Positions 42,090 through 53,017 of a stretch of DNA of 64,000 bases are shown here, one piece after another. The translations under genes were made by a program, and so were the position numbers. How positions within the stretch are numbered: position 1 is the stretch's first letter; each line of letters opens with the position of its first letter. The notes under the pieces were generated by a model. It was not told the origin of the DNA. It did no database searches and saw only the letters and a list, made by a program, of their open reading frames with translations. Origin of the DNA: Tilletia caries (Eukaryota > Basidiomycota > Exobasidiomycetes > Tilletiales > Tilletiaceae); the NCBI GenBank assembly GCA_032718865.1, contig JALUTQ010000018.1, forward strand, positions 1 to 64,000, written 5' to 3'.

Positions 42090-42405
42090 TGTGCTGGTGT
42101 ACCACGTGGCTGGACCACGTGCTCCCCTCTCATATCTTATCTCTTATCTTCCTTTCTCTCTTTTCTCGTCACTTCTCCTTCTCTCGGCCGAGAGACTTCC
42201 CTTTCTTCCTCATCACCTTCTCCGCTCTCGCTGCTCTCCCTTTTACTTAGTTACTCTAGCAATTATTCATCTGCACTTTCTTCTCTACACTCTGGCGTTG
42301 CCTTTGTTCCCCTTAGACGTTGTCTCAAGGTTATTGGACGTTGTCCTCTTACTCGTACTTTCCCCGCAGGTCAGTACCCTATCGGCACGCTACCGAACCG
42401 ATACA
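42090..42405 (+). repeat. LTR of element A family (plus copy of a head-to-head pair)
   Basis: It starts TGTGCTGGTGTACCACGTGG and ends CCGATACA, followed by primer site TGGTGATGAGAGTGG. 316 bases. Only CTTGC (42085-42089) separates it from the minus copy. Confidence 0.75.
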
Positions 42406-43887
42406 TGGTGATGAGAGTGGTTCTCCTAGCTCGCCGACTGACGGATGCTGGGGACCCTTCGCCGACGAGCTTCTCGCCAGAAGCCGTCCTACTCTCTGCT
42501 GCGCACGATACGCCATCGATGCCAGCACCTCTCCTTCATCGCGCTCGACACGCCAACGACGCGCTCCTCTGATCCAGCACGCAGCTGCGATCGACTTTCA
42601 TCCTTCCTCACTCGACTCGCCATCGACGTAGGTTCCACATCTTTCCGCTCGTCTTCTTTGCTTTCGACATGCCATCGATCGCTACACGGTCTTCTCACCA
42701 GTCTCCGCCCTCAGACTGGCCTACATCCCTTCCTTTCTTCCCGGCCGTCTCCGCCCCACGGGCCACGACTGGCTCCCCCGTCTTCCCTTTCGTTCAACTG
42801 CCTTCTCGAAACCTCCCCCTCACCACCGGTCTCTCGGGCATCACACCGCACATTCGACTCGTTGGCGCGGACTCGGTTCAGATCCAAACAGCCCGGCCTT
42901 TCGGATCTTGTTGATGCGGCTGATACTTTTCCCCTCATGTCCTGCCCTTCTTCTTGCCAGAGTTCTTCTCCGGCTCTTCCCCTTCCCTGCCTATCACTAC
43001 TGCTGAATTTCACTCCTCCCTTAGACAGGCAAAGATTCTGACAACGCTCTTTCCCCTCCTCAGCCCTTCGACGAGATACTGGAGAATCCATCGAGAAGGA
43101 CCAACAACCCTTCGCCCGACGCTTCCAGCCCCGTCCAAGTACACGAGCCCCGCCGTGGAACAGACCATTGCCATCCTCCGCGGTCTTCGTGGCAAGCACG
43201 AATCCCACCACGGCCGTCGGGATCGCAGACTCCGCCTTGGTGACCGCTGCCCAATTCGCCGCGCGCAAGATGACGAAGCCGCGTCGAGTCTCCGGCTGCA
43301 GCAGGAGTCCCAAGCCGGAGGCGCTCGAACGCCACTTGATCACGATGCAAATGGAGCTCGTCAGTCTGAACCTGAAGACGGAAACGGACGCATTCTCGCG
43401 CGACTCGTCGGACACGCGCTCGAAATCGCAGCTCCAATCAATCCAAGCGATCCGAGTACGACGCGCTTTATGAAAAGAAAGTGGCAAGAAGGAATCGACG
43501 GCAAGCTTGACGAAGGTCAAAAGAATTCAAAAACCAGCATCGTCTCGGCACGCAGGCTGCAGGCACGCGTTCGAACTTGGTTAACAGGCCACCCGTGCCC
43601 GGGGAAACCTTCCAACGCGTCGCTGAACTCCAGTACGCCGTCATTTTCCCGAGCTCGAACGCAAGCTGCCCGAAAATCGGTATCCTCAAAGCAACGCCGA
43701 AGCGCTCGGGAACACAAATCATGTTCATGGGCTCCCAGCCTGCAATCATCTGCTTCACCATCCCCCTTCCCCGGCTCTTCGACTTCTTCACGTTCGAACT
43801 CCTCGCCCCCAAGCCTCAGAACACCAACTTCTGCTCGCTACATATCATGGGCCCTCGGGTTCTCGTCATCAATCCAACCTCATCTCC
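42406..43887 (+). other. Internal sequence of plus LTR element, unknown cargo
   Basis: ORFs continue from the primer site in shifting frames. One stretch at 43168-43470 (AQFAARKMTKPRRVSGCSRS, then EALERHLITMQMELVSLNLK) looks like real helical coding sequence, and 43580-43720 (VPGETFQRVAELQYAVIF) like another. No retroviral enzyme motifs are visible. The 3' LTR is not found before the second chromovirus begins. Confidence 0.45.
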
Positions 43888-44286
43888 TGTCATGAATCAT
43901 CTTATCGTTCCGACACTTCTCGAATTCTCTCGAAGCCTCCTTTCTCATTTCACTCCGCTGCTCATCCTCGACCTCGTCGACCTCGACTCTCGCACTGCCA
44001 GCACAGCCACACACAGCATGCGAACTCTCCACGCTTCTAGCATCTTCTATCGCTTCCTTCCCTCTCTCCATCGACCCCGGTCTCGAAACTATATAAACCC
44101 CTGCTCTCTCCTGCTCTCTCTAGCTGTTCTCCCCATCCGGTCTTGTGTCTTATCGAGCCCTCCTTGCACTACAATCACACACCCTTCTATCTGTTTTCCA
44201 CCTTGCCTTGTGGCTCGAGCGTTAGCTCCCGGCCTTCAGCCTCCACTTTGCCTTGATTCCCAGCCTTCTAGCATCCAGTTCTTACA
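43888..44286 (+). repeat. 5' LTR of chromovirus 2
   Basis: 399 bases, TG...CA, carrying the TATA box at 44090-44097. It matches the 3' copy apart from two substitutions (CCCCGG/CCCTGG and CTCTCTCT/CTCTTTCT). Confidence 0.95.
44090..44097 (+). promoter_or_regulatory. LTR TATA box of chromovirus 2
   Basis: TATATAAA lies 45 bases upstream of ATCCGGTCT, which pairs with the primer site; the same box recurs in the 3' LTR at 49876-49883. The spacing fits a transcript starting near 44120-44135. Confidence 0.6.
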
Positions 44287-44288
44287 GT

Positions 44289-44297
44289 AGACCGGAT
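44289..44297 (+). other. Candidate self-priming PBS of chromovirus 2
   Basis: AGACCGGAT begins two bases after the LTR and is the exact complement of ATCCGGTCT at 44135-44143 inside the same LTR. No TGG typical of tRNA primer sites is present. This matches the Tf1/sushi mode, in which the 5' end of the element RNA anneals to the PBS and primes itself. Confidence 0.6.
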
Positions 44298-44349
44298 CTC
44301 CAACCACTGGCCCCGAGCTACCGCACCCAGCCCTAGTCGTCACCCAGCC

Positions 44350-45354
44350 ATGTCCAACACCGACGCTTCCTACGAAGCTCTTGCCGCCGAAGTCGCCGAG
44401 CTACGCCGCCTCCTGGCCCAGCGCGACACTTCCGCCTCCCCCGCCACCAACGAACCCAACTTCAAGGTTAAGGTCGCCGACCCACCTACCTTCGACGGTA
44501 GCAGCAAGAAGGACGCCTATACCTTCCTTGCTCACATCAAGCTCAACTTCGCCGCCAACCCCTCAACTTTCCCCACGGACACGAGCAAGATCGTCTACGC
44601 AGCCTCGTGGCTCCGCGGAAAGGCATTCGAGTGGTTCGAGCCCATGCTCCGCTCGGGTGATGCCACCAAGCACTCCTGGGCCGAATTCGAACGGGTCTTC
44701 CTCCACTCTCACGGAGACCCCGATCACAAGCGCCGAGTCACGCGCGAGCTCCTCTCTCTCACCCAGACCAACACCACCGCCTCGTACGCCACCCACTTCT
44801 TCCAGCTTGCCACTCAGCTTGAGTGGAACGACGAGGCCCTTCGCGCTCGCTTCTATGAAGGCCTGGCCGAAGACGTCAAAGACGCCCTGGCCTACTCGGA
44901 GAAGACGATTGAAGACGTCCAGGACCTCGCCAACCACGCGGTCAAGCTCGACAATCGCCTTCAAGAGCGTCGAAACCGCTCCCGACCCCGCGGTTCCGGC
45001 TCCAACACTCATGGTTCAACCACGTTCTCCTCCAGTCCCAGCCACGCCTCGGCCCCGGCATCTTCCGGCCCGATCCCCATGGACCTCGACGCCACTGCTC
45101 CTCGATACCAGCCCCTGACTGACGCCGAGAAGCAGCGTCGTCGCGACAACAAGCTCTGCCTCTACTGCGGCAAGCCCAACCACATCGCTTTCAACTGCCC
45201 CGAGAAGAATCAGCGAGGCAACACGCGCAAGCACAGCGCCGCCGCGGTTTCCTTCAGCCTCGGCAACCTCAACGATGCGCCCAGCCACCCGCCCATCGCC
45301 ACGATCCTGGCGGGAAACGCCAGCGCTCAGACGGAAATACGCCCTTCCGCCTGA
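44350..45354 (+). CDS. Gag of chromovirus 2
   Basis: ATG at 44350 ([18 protein letters not shown]). It has an N-terminal coiled coil and then a Ty3-type capsid region ([68 protein letters not shown]). A Ser-rich linker leads to a zinc knuckle [14 protein letters not shown] and a basic/Ala tail. 334 residues, frame intact. The pol frame is open in the -1 register across the gag stop, suggesting -1 frameshifting or reinitiation at 45417. Confidence 0.9.
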   Translation: MSNTDASYEALAAEVAELRRLLAQRDTSASPATNEPNFKVKVADPPTFDGSSKKDAYTFLAHIKLNFAANPSTFPTDTSKIVYAASWLRGKAFEWFEPMLRSGDATKHSWAEFERVFLHSHGDPDHKRRVTRELLSLTQTNTTASYATHFFQLATQLEWNDEALRARFYEGLAEDVKDALAYSEKTIEDVQDLANHAVKLDNRLQERRNRSRPRGSGSNTHGSTTFSSSPSHASAPASSGPIPMDLDATAPRYQPLTDAEKQRRRDNKLCLYCGKPNHIAFNCPEKNQRGNTRKHSAAAVSFSLGNLNDAPSHPPIATILAGNASAQTEIRPSA

Positions 45355-45362
45355 GCTTCCCA

Positions 45363-48300
45363 CCTTCCCTCACTCTGGGCGCCACACTCTCCGCAACAGC
45401 TCCTCCTGACCACCATATGATCGTCCCCGTCAAGATTCATTTGGACCATCATGCTGTTGATACGTTCGCTCTTGTGGATTGTGGCGCCACTGCAAATTTC
45501 ATCGATACATCATTTGCCCACAACCACCGCATTGAGCGTTCGCCCCTTGAGCAGCCCATTGAACTCAACGTCATTGACGGACGACCAATCTCCTCCGGAC
45601 CAATCACCTCTTTCACCCACTTCTCGTTCTCCATCGGACCTCATCGTGAATCCTCCTCGCTTCTCGTCACCAACCTCTCTCGATATCCCATCGTCCTCGG
45701 CATCCCTTGGCTGCGCCAGCACAATCCGACGATCGACTGGCGCCGCAACACCCTCATCTTCCAGTCAAGTCTCTGCCTTCGGACCTGCTCTACCCGCGAC
45801 TCCACCATCCGAGCCTTGCCGGCCTCGTCCGAGGCCGACTTCCAGCCCAAGAACCCACCTAGCCCTGCCTCAGAACGTGCTGTCTCGTCCACTAGCCATG
45901 GCGAGCAGTTTCCAGCCCTTGACATCGCTCTCGTGTCGGCCAAAGAGTTCGTTGCCGAGATCGGACGCGGTTCCACTGCCTTCTGCATCAGTCAGGGCAG
46001 CCCTGCGCCCTCTCCTGAGCCCAGCAGCGGCTTAACATCACTCTCAGCCGTGTTCGGAGCGAATCCTGACGACGAGGATACTCCACAGCAAGTCTCCGAC
46101 ACCCCCGAGTACCTCCAGCAAGTCAAGAACCATGTCCCAGTTGAGTATCATGACCTCCTTGATGCATTCAGCAAGGCCAAGGCAGATACACTTCCTCCAC
46201 ATCGCAGTCACGATCACGCGATCGACCTCGAGCCCGACACCATACCACCCTTCGGGCCTATCTATTCCCTGTCCGACCTCGAGCTCGCGGCCCTTCGTTC
46301 ATGGCTCGATGAGCACTTGAGCAAGGGCTTCATCCGACCGTCTACCTCCCCAGCCGGTGCTCCCATTCTCTTTGTCAAGAAGAAAGATGGGTCGCTCCGG
46401 CTGTGCGTCGACTACCGCGGTCTCAACCGCGTGACCATCAAGAATCGGTAACCCATCCCCCTCCTAGACGCGACGATCGAACGTCTCCGCCATGCCAAGA
46501 TCTTCACCACTCTGGACTGACGTGGTGCGTATAATCTCCTTCGCATCAAGAGTGGTGATGAGTGGAAGACGGCGTTTCGAACTCGCTATGGTCACTTCGA
46601 GTGCCTGGTGATGCCTTTTGGGCTGACAAATGCGCCCGCATCATTCCAAGCACTGATGAACCACATCTTCCATGATCTTCTCGACGTTACAGTTGTCGTG
46701 TACCTGGACGACATCTGTATCTTCTCCTCCGACCCCTCCAAGCATCAGGAGCACGTCCGTGAGGTGCTGCGCCGGCTCATCGCGCATGGCCTATACTGCA
46801 AGCCGGAGAAGTGCACTTTCGGGGCATCCGAGGTGCGTTTTCTTGGCTTTGAGGTTGGCCGCGATGGCGTCCGTCTCGGAGCTGACCGCGTTCAGCAGCT
46901 CTTGGACTGGCCAGCACCTACTAACCTCCGCGATCTACAGGCTTTTCTCGGTTTCTGCAACTTCTTCCGGCGCTTCGTCAACGGCTACTCCCGCGTATGC
47001 CTTCCGCTAACCCGCCTTCTGCGCAAGAACACCGCGTTCCGTTGGGACGACGCCGCCGACGAAGCATTCAACTCCCTCAAGAAACTCTTCACCACCGCGC
47101 CCAATTTGAAACAGTTCGACCCAACCTTGCCCACAGTCATTGAGTCCGACGCCTCTGACTTCGCTATCTCGGCTATTCTCTCGCAGCGATATCAGCCAGA
47201 CGGCGAACTGCACCCCGTCGCCTACATGTCTCGGAAGATGTCTCCGGCCGAGTTGAACTACGACGTTCACGACAAAGAACTCCTTGCCGTCGTCTCCGCC
47301 GTCAAGTCCTGGAGACACTTCCTTGAGTCCTGTCATGCGCCGTTCGATGTTCTTGTTGACCACAAGAATCTCGAATATTTCCAGACCTCGCGCACCCTCA
47401 CCCGGCGGCAGGCCCGATGGTCCGAAGCCATCAATGGACACCGCTACACCATCACCTACAGACCCGGAGCCCGCAATGGCAAAGCCGACGCCTTGTCGCG
47501 AAGGCGCGACCATAAAGAGGGAGCGAGTGCTGACGCAAACGAGCCCACTCCACTCCCAGTCCTTCGCCCAGTCTCGGTCTTTGCAATGCTCCGCTCCGGA
47601 ACCGTCGTCCAAAAGTCCTCATCATCCAGAAAACCCCGTCCCCGCCGCACCAAGTCTCTCAGCAACCCCTCCTCTTCCACATCAAGCAACCCCTCAAGTC
47701 TAAACACCACCAATCCGCCTTCGTCAAGTTCTCAAGCCGCCAACTCTCCAACAACATCCTCTCCTTCCTCCTCGGTCTCCCCAGTATCCTCCTCTTCCTC
47801 CTCGCCCCCTCCAGCATCTCCTTCTACACCATCTCCCCCTTCAATCCCGTCACCCTCTCATCCCATCTCAATCACCTCCAACCCTCAAGAATCAATCACC
47901 TCCGACCCTCAAGAACCCGATCCTCAAGACCCCGACCCTCAAGACCCCGACCCTCAAGAACACAACTCTCCACCTCCTCAAGCAACACAGCCCCGCCCAG
48001 AACCAGCCCCTTCCCAGCCAGAGCAGCCCCAGCACCAGCCCACCGAGCAGCCAGTGGCGCATTCCTCCACCGAGGTTGCGTCGCCTCTTAGTAGTGAGTC
48101 AGCTCCGCTGACCACGGACCTTGCCGAGCAGCTCAAGTTCTACCTTGAGCAAGATCCTGCACTCAAGTCCATCCTCCTTGCCTTGCGTACTCCACCAGAG
48201 ACTCGAGACACGACCCAGCAGCAGGTCTGTCAAGAGTACTCTCTGTCCGAAGAAGGCTTCCTCCTTCAATCGGGCCGAATCTACGTTCCCGACGCCGACG

Positions 48301-49661
48301 AGCTCAAGATCAAGCTACTTGAGCAAGCCCACGATAGTCCAACAGCCGGCCATCAAGGGCAGCAGCGCACCTTCGAGCTCCTCCACCGGCAATACACTTG
48401 GCCGAGCATGCGCAATTTCGTCAACACATACGTCTTGACGTGTGACACGTGCCAGCGCAACAAGATTCCCAGACACCGGCCATACGGCCTTCTCCAGCCC
48501 CTGCCAGTCGCCACGTCTCCTTGGTCCTCGATCTCGATCGACCACATTGTCGAGCTACCACCTTCCAACGGCTTCGACAGCATTCTGGTCATTGTCTGCC
48601 GATTGACCAAACAAGCCCACTTCGTTCCTGCCAACACCACGGACACTTCCACCACACTCGCTCAACACTTCATCAACAACGTCTATCGCCTCCATGGCCT
48701 GCCCATCGACATCGTCTCCGACAGAGGTTCAACTTTCACCTCTCGTTGGTGGTCCGAAGTCCTGGCTCTCTTGCGCATCAAGCCAAATCTATCCACAGCA
48801 TTCCACCCACAGAGCGATGGACAGACCGAACGAGTCAACCAAGTCCTTGAGCAATACCTTCGGCACTTTGTCGATTATCTGCAGGACGATTGGAGCGAGC
48901 TTCTCCCCTTGGCCGAGTTTGCCCACAACAATGCACATCACTCAAGTATCGGCATGACACCTTTCTATGCCAACCACGGCTATCACCCAACCCTCGACAT
49001 CACCTTGCGAAGCTCCACAGTTCCGGCAGCCCACAAGCATGTGCGCACCATTCAACAAATACACACACTTGCCCAGGACAACATCCGAAAGGCCCTTGCC
49101 GCGCACGAGAAATATGCCAATCAGCGCCGAGCACCTGCTCCCGAGTTTCAACCAGGTCAACTGGTTTGGCTCATTCGCAAACACATCAGTACGAATCGGC
49201 CATCAGCCAAGCTCGATGCCAAGCGCCTCGGTCCCTTCGCCGTCGAGCGCAAGGTTGGGCGATCTGCATATCGTCTCATCTTTCCCCCCACCATGCAGGT
49301 ACACCCCACATTCCATGTGTCACTGCTGGAACCTCATCACACCAGTGATCTCCGGCCTCGCGCATCAGTCACAGTGGCGCCAGCGCCAATCGCGAGCGAC
49401 GGCACGCAAGATTTGTCCATCGAGCGCATTCTTGACAGTCGTGTTCATCGACGCAAGCTCGAGTATCTGGTTCAGTATGCAGGTGTAGGAGCGGAACAGA
49501 GTGAGTGGATACATGAGAGCAAAATCTCATCTTCCCACCCAGTCCGCATTTCTTTCCACCAGAAATATCCACGCAAGCCACACACAGTTCCGCCGGCCCG
49601 TCCGCGTCGCCCACGACAGCCTCCAGTACCTCAACTACCAGCTTCGGAGACCTCAGCTTAA
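45363..49661 (+). pseudogene. pol of chromovirus 2 with two nonsense codons in RT
   Basis: Protease near 45470 reads [14 protein letters not shown] (DCG replaces DSG). RT begins [20 protein letters not shown] and runs [19 protein letters not shown] to a TAA at 46449 where Tyr is expected. A second stop, TGA, interrupts the FTTLD-RGAYNL box at about 46518. Beyond it the reading is intact for 1017 codons: [18 protein letters not shown], catalytic YLDDICIFS, RNase [16 protein letters not shown], a Pro/Ser/Gln linker of about 170 residues, HHCC integrase finger ([12 protein letters not shown]...CDTCQRNK), integrase core ([41 protein letters not shown]) and chromodomain ([20 protein letters not shown]). 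Confidence 0.9.
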
Positions 49662-49673
49662 AGAGGGAGCGAC
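49660..49673 (+). other. Polypurine tract of chromovirus 2
   Basis: AAAGAGGGAGCGAC directly precedes the 3' LTR and is mostly purine, as expected of the plus-strand primer. Confidence 0.7.
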
Positions 49674-50072
49674 TGTCATGAATCATCTTATCGTTCCGAC
49701 ACTTCTCGAATTCTCTCGAAGCCTCCTTTCTCATTTCACTCCGCTGCTCATCCTCGACCTCGTCGACCTCGACTCTCGCACTGCCAGCACAGCCACACAC
49801 AGCATGCGAACTCTCCACGCTTCTAGCATCTTCTATCGCTTCCTTCCCTCTCTCCATCGACCCTGGTCTCGAAACTATATAAACCCCTGCTCTCTCCTGC
49901 TCTTTCTAGCTGTTCTCCCCATCCGGTCTTGTGTCTTATCGAGCCCTCCTTGCACTACAATCACACACCCTTCTATCTGTTTTCCACCTTGCCTTGTGGC
50001 TCGAGCGTTAGCTCCCGGCCTTCAGCCTCCACTTTGCCTTGATTCCCAGCCTTCTAGCATCCAGTTCTTACA
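49674..50072 (+). repeat. 3' LTR of chromovirus 2
   Basis: 399 bases, nearly identical to the 5' LTR and followed by the duplicated TCTCC. Confidence 0.95.
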
Positions 50073-50225
50073 TCTCCCCCCGCTTCTTCGATTTCTCCTC
50101 CCGCGCCCCCCGACGTTCCGAGCGTCTATGGCCCCAAGCCTCAGAACACCAACTTCTGTTCGCTACATATCATGGGCCCTCGGGTTCTCGTCATCAATCC
50201 AACATCATCTCCCCCCGCTTCTTCG
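50073..50225 (+). repeat. Tandem duplication at the chromovirus 2 target
   Basis: The 83 bases before the element (43805-43887, GCCCCCAAGCCTCAGAACAC...) recur at 50131-50213, and TCTCCCCCCGCTTCTTCGA occurs at 50073 and again at 50209. Without the element this is a tandem duplication of about 137 bases that predates the insertion. Confidence 0.8.
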
Positions 50226-50444
50226 ACTTCCCCCCCCCCCCAAGATCTTCAGCTGGTGAGAGCGCCTCGTTCCAGGAAACGACCGACTTGTGGGATTAAT
50301 TTCGAAATGGTATGTTGCTGAGAAAGTGTGTGTGGGTAGTGGTAAAAGGGAGAACCGGGGGTCAACTCTTGCTAAGAAGGACCCCCAACAACTTGGAATG
50401 CGAAAGGAGAAAACAGTCCCACCGACGCTACGCTATACGTCTTT
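50226..50444. other. Junction between repeat block and host genes
   Basis: No ORF of note. This is the probable 3' untranslated/terminator region of the minus-strand acyltransferase gene. Confidence 0.4.
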
Positions 50445-52581
50445 CTAGAGGTCCTTCCTCTTCTCCTCGAATGTCTCCTTGACCACCTGCGCCCCCTCCT
50501 GAATGGCCTCCCCACCCTGCTGCACAGCCTCCTCAACAACCTCGCCATCCAACACCCTCAAATCCTTCTCCCCTTCCTTCTTCTCCCTCTCCCTCTCCCT
50601 CCTCTCCACCCTCCTCCTCTCCGCCACCCCGGACCTTTGATCCAACAGCTGCCCCAACCCGCCGACCCTAAAGGCAAGCATGGCACCCACCGTCATCAGC
50701 GCGCCATAATACCCGACCTCCCTCCAGGCTTTCAGGGAGTCGGAGATGGTCAGGAGCATGAAGGGCACGACTGTGAAATTCAGGGTGAGCTGGACGGAGG
50801 CGACGGAGAGGACCGAGTAGAGCCATTGGCCGGGGGTGTACCGGCTCGGTCGGGCCGGGGCCGTTTCTTGTTTTGCTGCTGCTGCTGCTGCAGAAGAGCC
50901 GTTTTTGTTCTTCTTCTTGATCAGGGCTGCGCGCACGGATGGGTTCGGGGCGCGCGGGTCGGTGAAGAAGAGCGGTCGGACGTGCCGACGGAGTGTACGT
51001 GCGGCGGATTGGTTCAGTCCGCCGAGGACGAAGGTGACTGGAGGTCCACACATCCATATCAAAGGTTAGCAATGCGGCAAAATACATGCGCGTGTTTTCC
51101 TCGGGGGGTTTTACTCACGGTAGTAGCCTGGTGAGATGCCGTGCCAGAATGCACTGGTGATAAAGGTGAGCATGGTACTCTTGAAACCCGGCTTCTTGCC
51201 CGGCTTAGCGACGCGTTTGTAGATATTGTTCCGCAGCCAGATGTCTATTAAGGCCAATTTGTGAATATCCAAGACGAATCGAGAAGGAATATGGGGGAGA
51301 GGGAGGAACTCACTTGTGTTCTGGTTCCAGTGGTCGAGAAGCTCTTTCCAGTTGTTGGCGAACTCGATGTGGATGATGTCGATGTTCTTACACCTGTCCC
51401 AGCGTTCCTTGCCATTGGGCCGGACGCCGTTGTATGCGAGACCGGAAAGCACACATGCGCCCTGTGAAGTGAACAGTTATGGGTGAGCTTTGAGATGAGA
51501 AGCATCACAGTTGGGAGTATGGATGAATGCGTACGTTTGTCAAGGACCAGATGCCGTAGTACTTCAGGCGTGCGACCAGACCAGCGATCTGCATGAGGCC
51601 AATCTTGACGAGCAGAGGTTGATCGGACCAGCCTCCCTGCGATGCGGGCAAGATGAGTTTCCCGTAGGTGTAGGTGGCTCCAAAGACGCTGAACAGGGCA
51701 GTAGCGGCGATTCCGATGAGAAGTTCCTTGGCAGCGGCGGGGTACCTGCCCTGGGGAGGGGCTGTACGCTTGATGTTCTTGGTACCGCGTTCCTGTGCTG
51801 CTATGGCAGCAGCGGGGTCGTCTGCGCGGGCGCGTACGTAGAGGTCTCCGCGTGCCCATGCGATGTAGTCGTTGAAGCGTGTGGAGGGCCCGATCAAGAC
51901 GCCGGGAAAGTAGGAGACGTAACCTGCAAACTCGAGCAAGGATGGGAAACGGACGATGCGGGATTCGCGCTGTTGGGGATCACACTGTGCGTCGGTACGT
52001 TGCTGTCCGTCGTAGACGTCCCATGCGAAGGTGGTGAGGTTCATGCAGAGGACCATCTGCATTGCTGTGATTTCGACGGTGGTGAGTGGGATGCCTGTGA
52101 GTTCGCGGACGAGGTGGTTCCCGATGAGGTGTCCCATCTGGAAGAACATGACGATCCAGGGCATCTTCCTGCCGCCGACGTTGTTCTTTGCGATGTAGTA
52201 GGTCGCGAGGGAGGTGGCCACGAGCTGTGCATAGCCCGGCCAGAGGCGCATGACGGGCCCGAGGAAGGTGGTTGTGATGGCGAGCGAGTAGATGTGTTTC
52301 TGTGTCGGGCTGAGGGAGGCCAGCGGCAGGGCGAGCGGGTAGGAGGCGAGGAAGAGGGTGAAGAGACGGACATAGTCTGGCGGGGTGCCGCTGATGGCTG
52401 CGAGGCTGTCGAACGCGTTGTCGAGCATGGTGCTGAGGCCGAGGCTGCTGACGAGCTGCGGGCGTGCGCTGAAGGCCGAGAAGATCGACGGCGTAGTTGT
52501 TCGTGTGATGTGCAGTAGGCTGGCGGGGTGGCTTGGTGGTCCTAGTCCTGGTAGTCCTCCAGTGCTGAACCGGCTGGCCAT
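50445..52581 (-). CDS. ALE1: Lysophospholipid acyltransferase, MBOAT family (Ale1-like)
   Basis: Exons 51535-52581, 51314-51461, 51119-51244 and 50445-51037 join in phase through GT-AG introns of 72-81 bases to give 637 residues. The family transfers acyl groups from acyl-CoA to lysophospholipids in the ER (Lands cycle). Diagnostic text: MPWIVMFFQMGHLIGNHLVR, AGYVSYFPGVLIGPSTRFND, WDRCKNIDIIHIEFANNWKE, NQNTNIWLRNNIYKR, PGKKPGFKSTMLTF and FWHGISPGYYLTFVLGG, where His433 of WHG is the catalytic residue. Many hydrophobic segments span the protein; the C-terminus is a charged cytosolic tail (ERREREREKKEGEKD). ATG 52581 is the first in frame, but Met at 52428 aligns better with the start of yeast Ale1. 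Length is near the family norm. Confidence 0.9.
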
Positions 52582-53017
52582 CGTTCGACACCGTCTCCGG
52601 GTGGACAAGGCGCGAGGCGTGCGGCGGAGCGGTGCTTACTGCTTGGAGGAGAGCCAGCATGCGGTCATCGATTTCTTCTCACTCATCACTCACTTGTTGG
52701 GGGGCCAGCACCGGATAAACTCATCAGCCTGCCTGGCACGTGCGTCACATCTCACCCTCACACAACAGCAGTGAGTCACGTGAGCACGGCGTTCTGATCC
52801 CTGTGCGGCGTGCGCTGCTGTCGACGACTGACTTCCACGCATTTACGAGTACCTCCTCAGACTGACTCACACAAACTCACTCTTGACTCTCTCTCTCTGC
52901 TTTCGCCTGGCAGCGGTCTCGCGTCTGGGTCTCGGTCAAAGCACGGCCTTGGCTTACATACATACAGTGCAGCTGCAGATGAGATGATGTCCCACACGCT
53001 CTCGTCGTGCTGAACAG
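52582..53017. promoter_or_regulatory. Divergent intergenic promoter region
   Basis: 436 bases lie between two start codons on opposite strands. A pyrimidine-rich tract (52885-52910) precedes the plus-strand start. No specific factor site can be named. Confidence 0.45.

Larger units (their letters stand above)
43888..50072 (+). mobile_element. Ty3/Gypsy chromovirus 2, full length, recently inserted, RT broken
   Basis: Two 399-base LTRs (43888-44286 and 49674-50072) start TGTCATGAATC and end GTTCTTACA. I find two differences between them. The target duplication TCTCC flanks both sides (43883-43887 and 50073-50077). Order: LTR, self-priming type PBS, gag, protease, RT, RNase H, long Pro/Ser/Gln linker, integrase, chromodomain, polypurine AAAGAGGGAG, LTR. 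Confidence 0.95.

Noticed and set aside
42711..43520. 269-codon minus ORF
   Set aside because: It is antisense to coding-like plus sequence, starts without promoter context and has no recognisable domain. High GC makes such shadows common.
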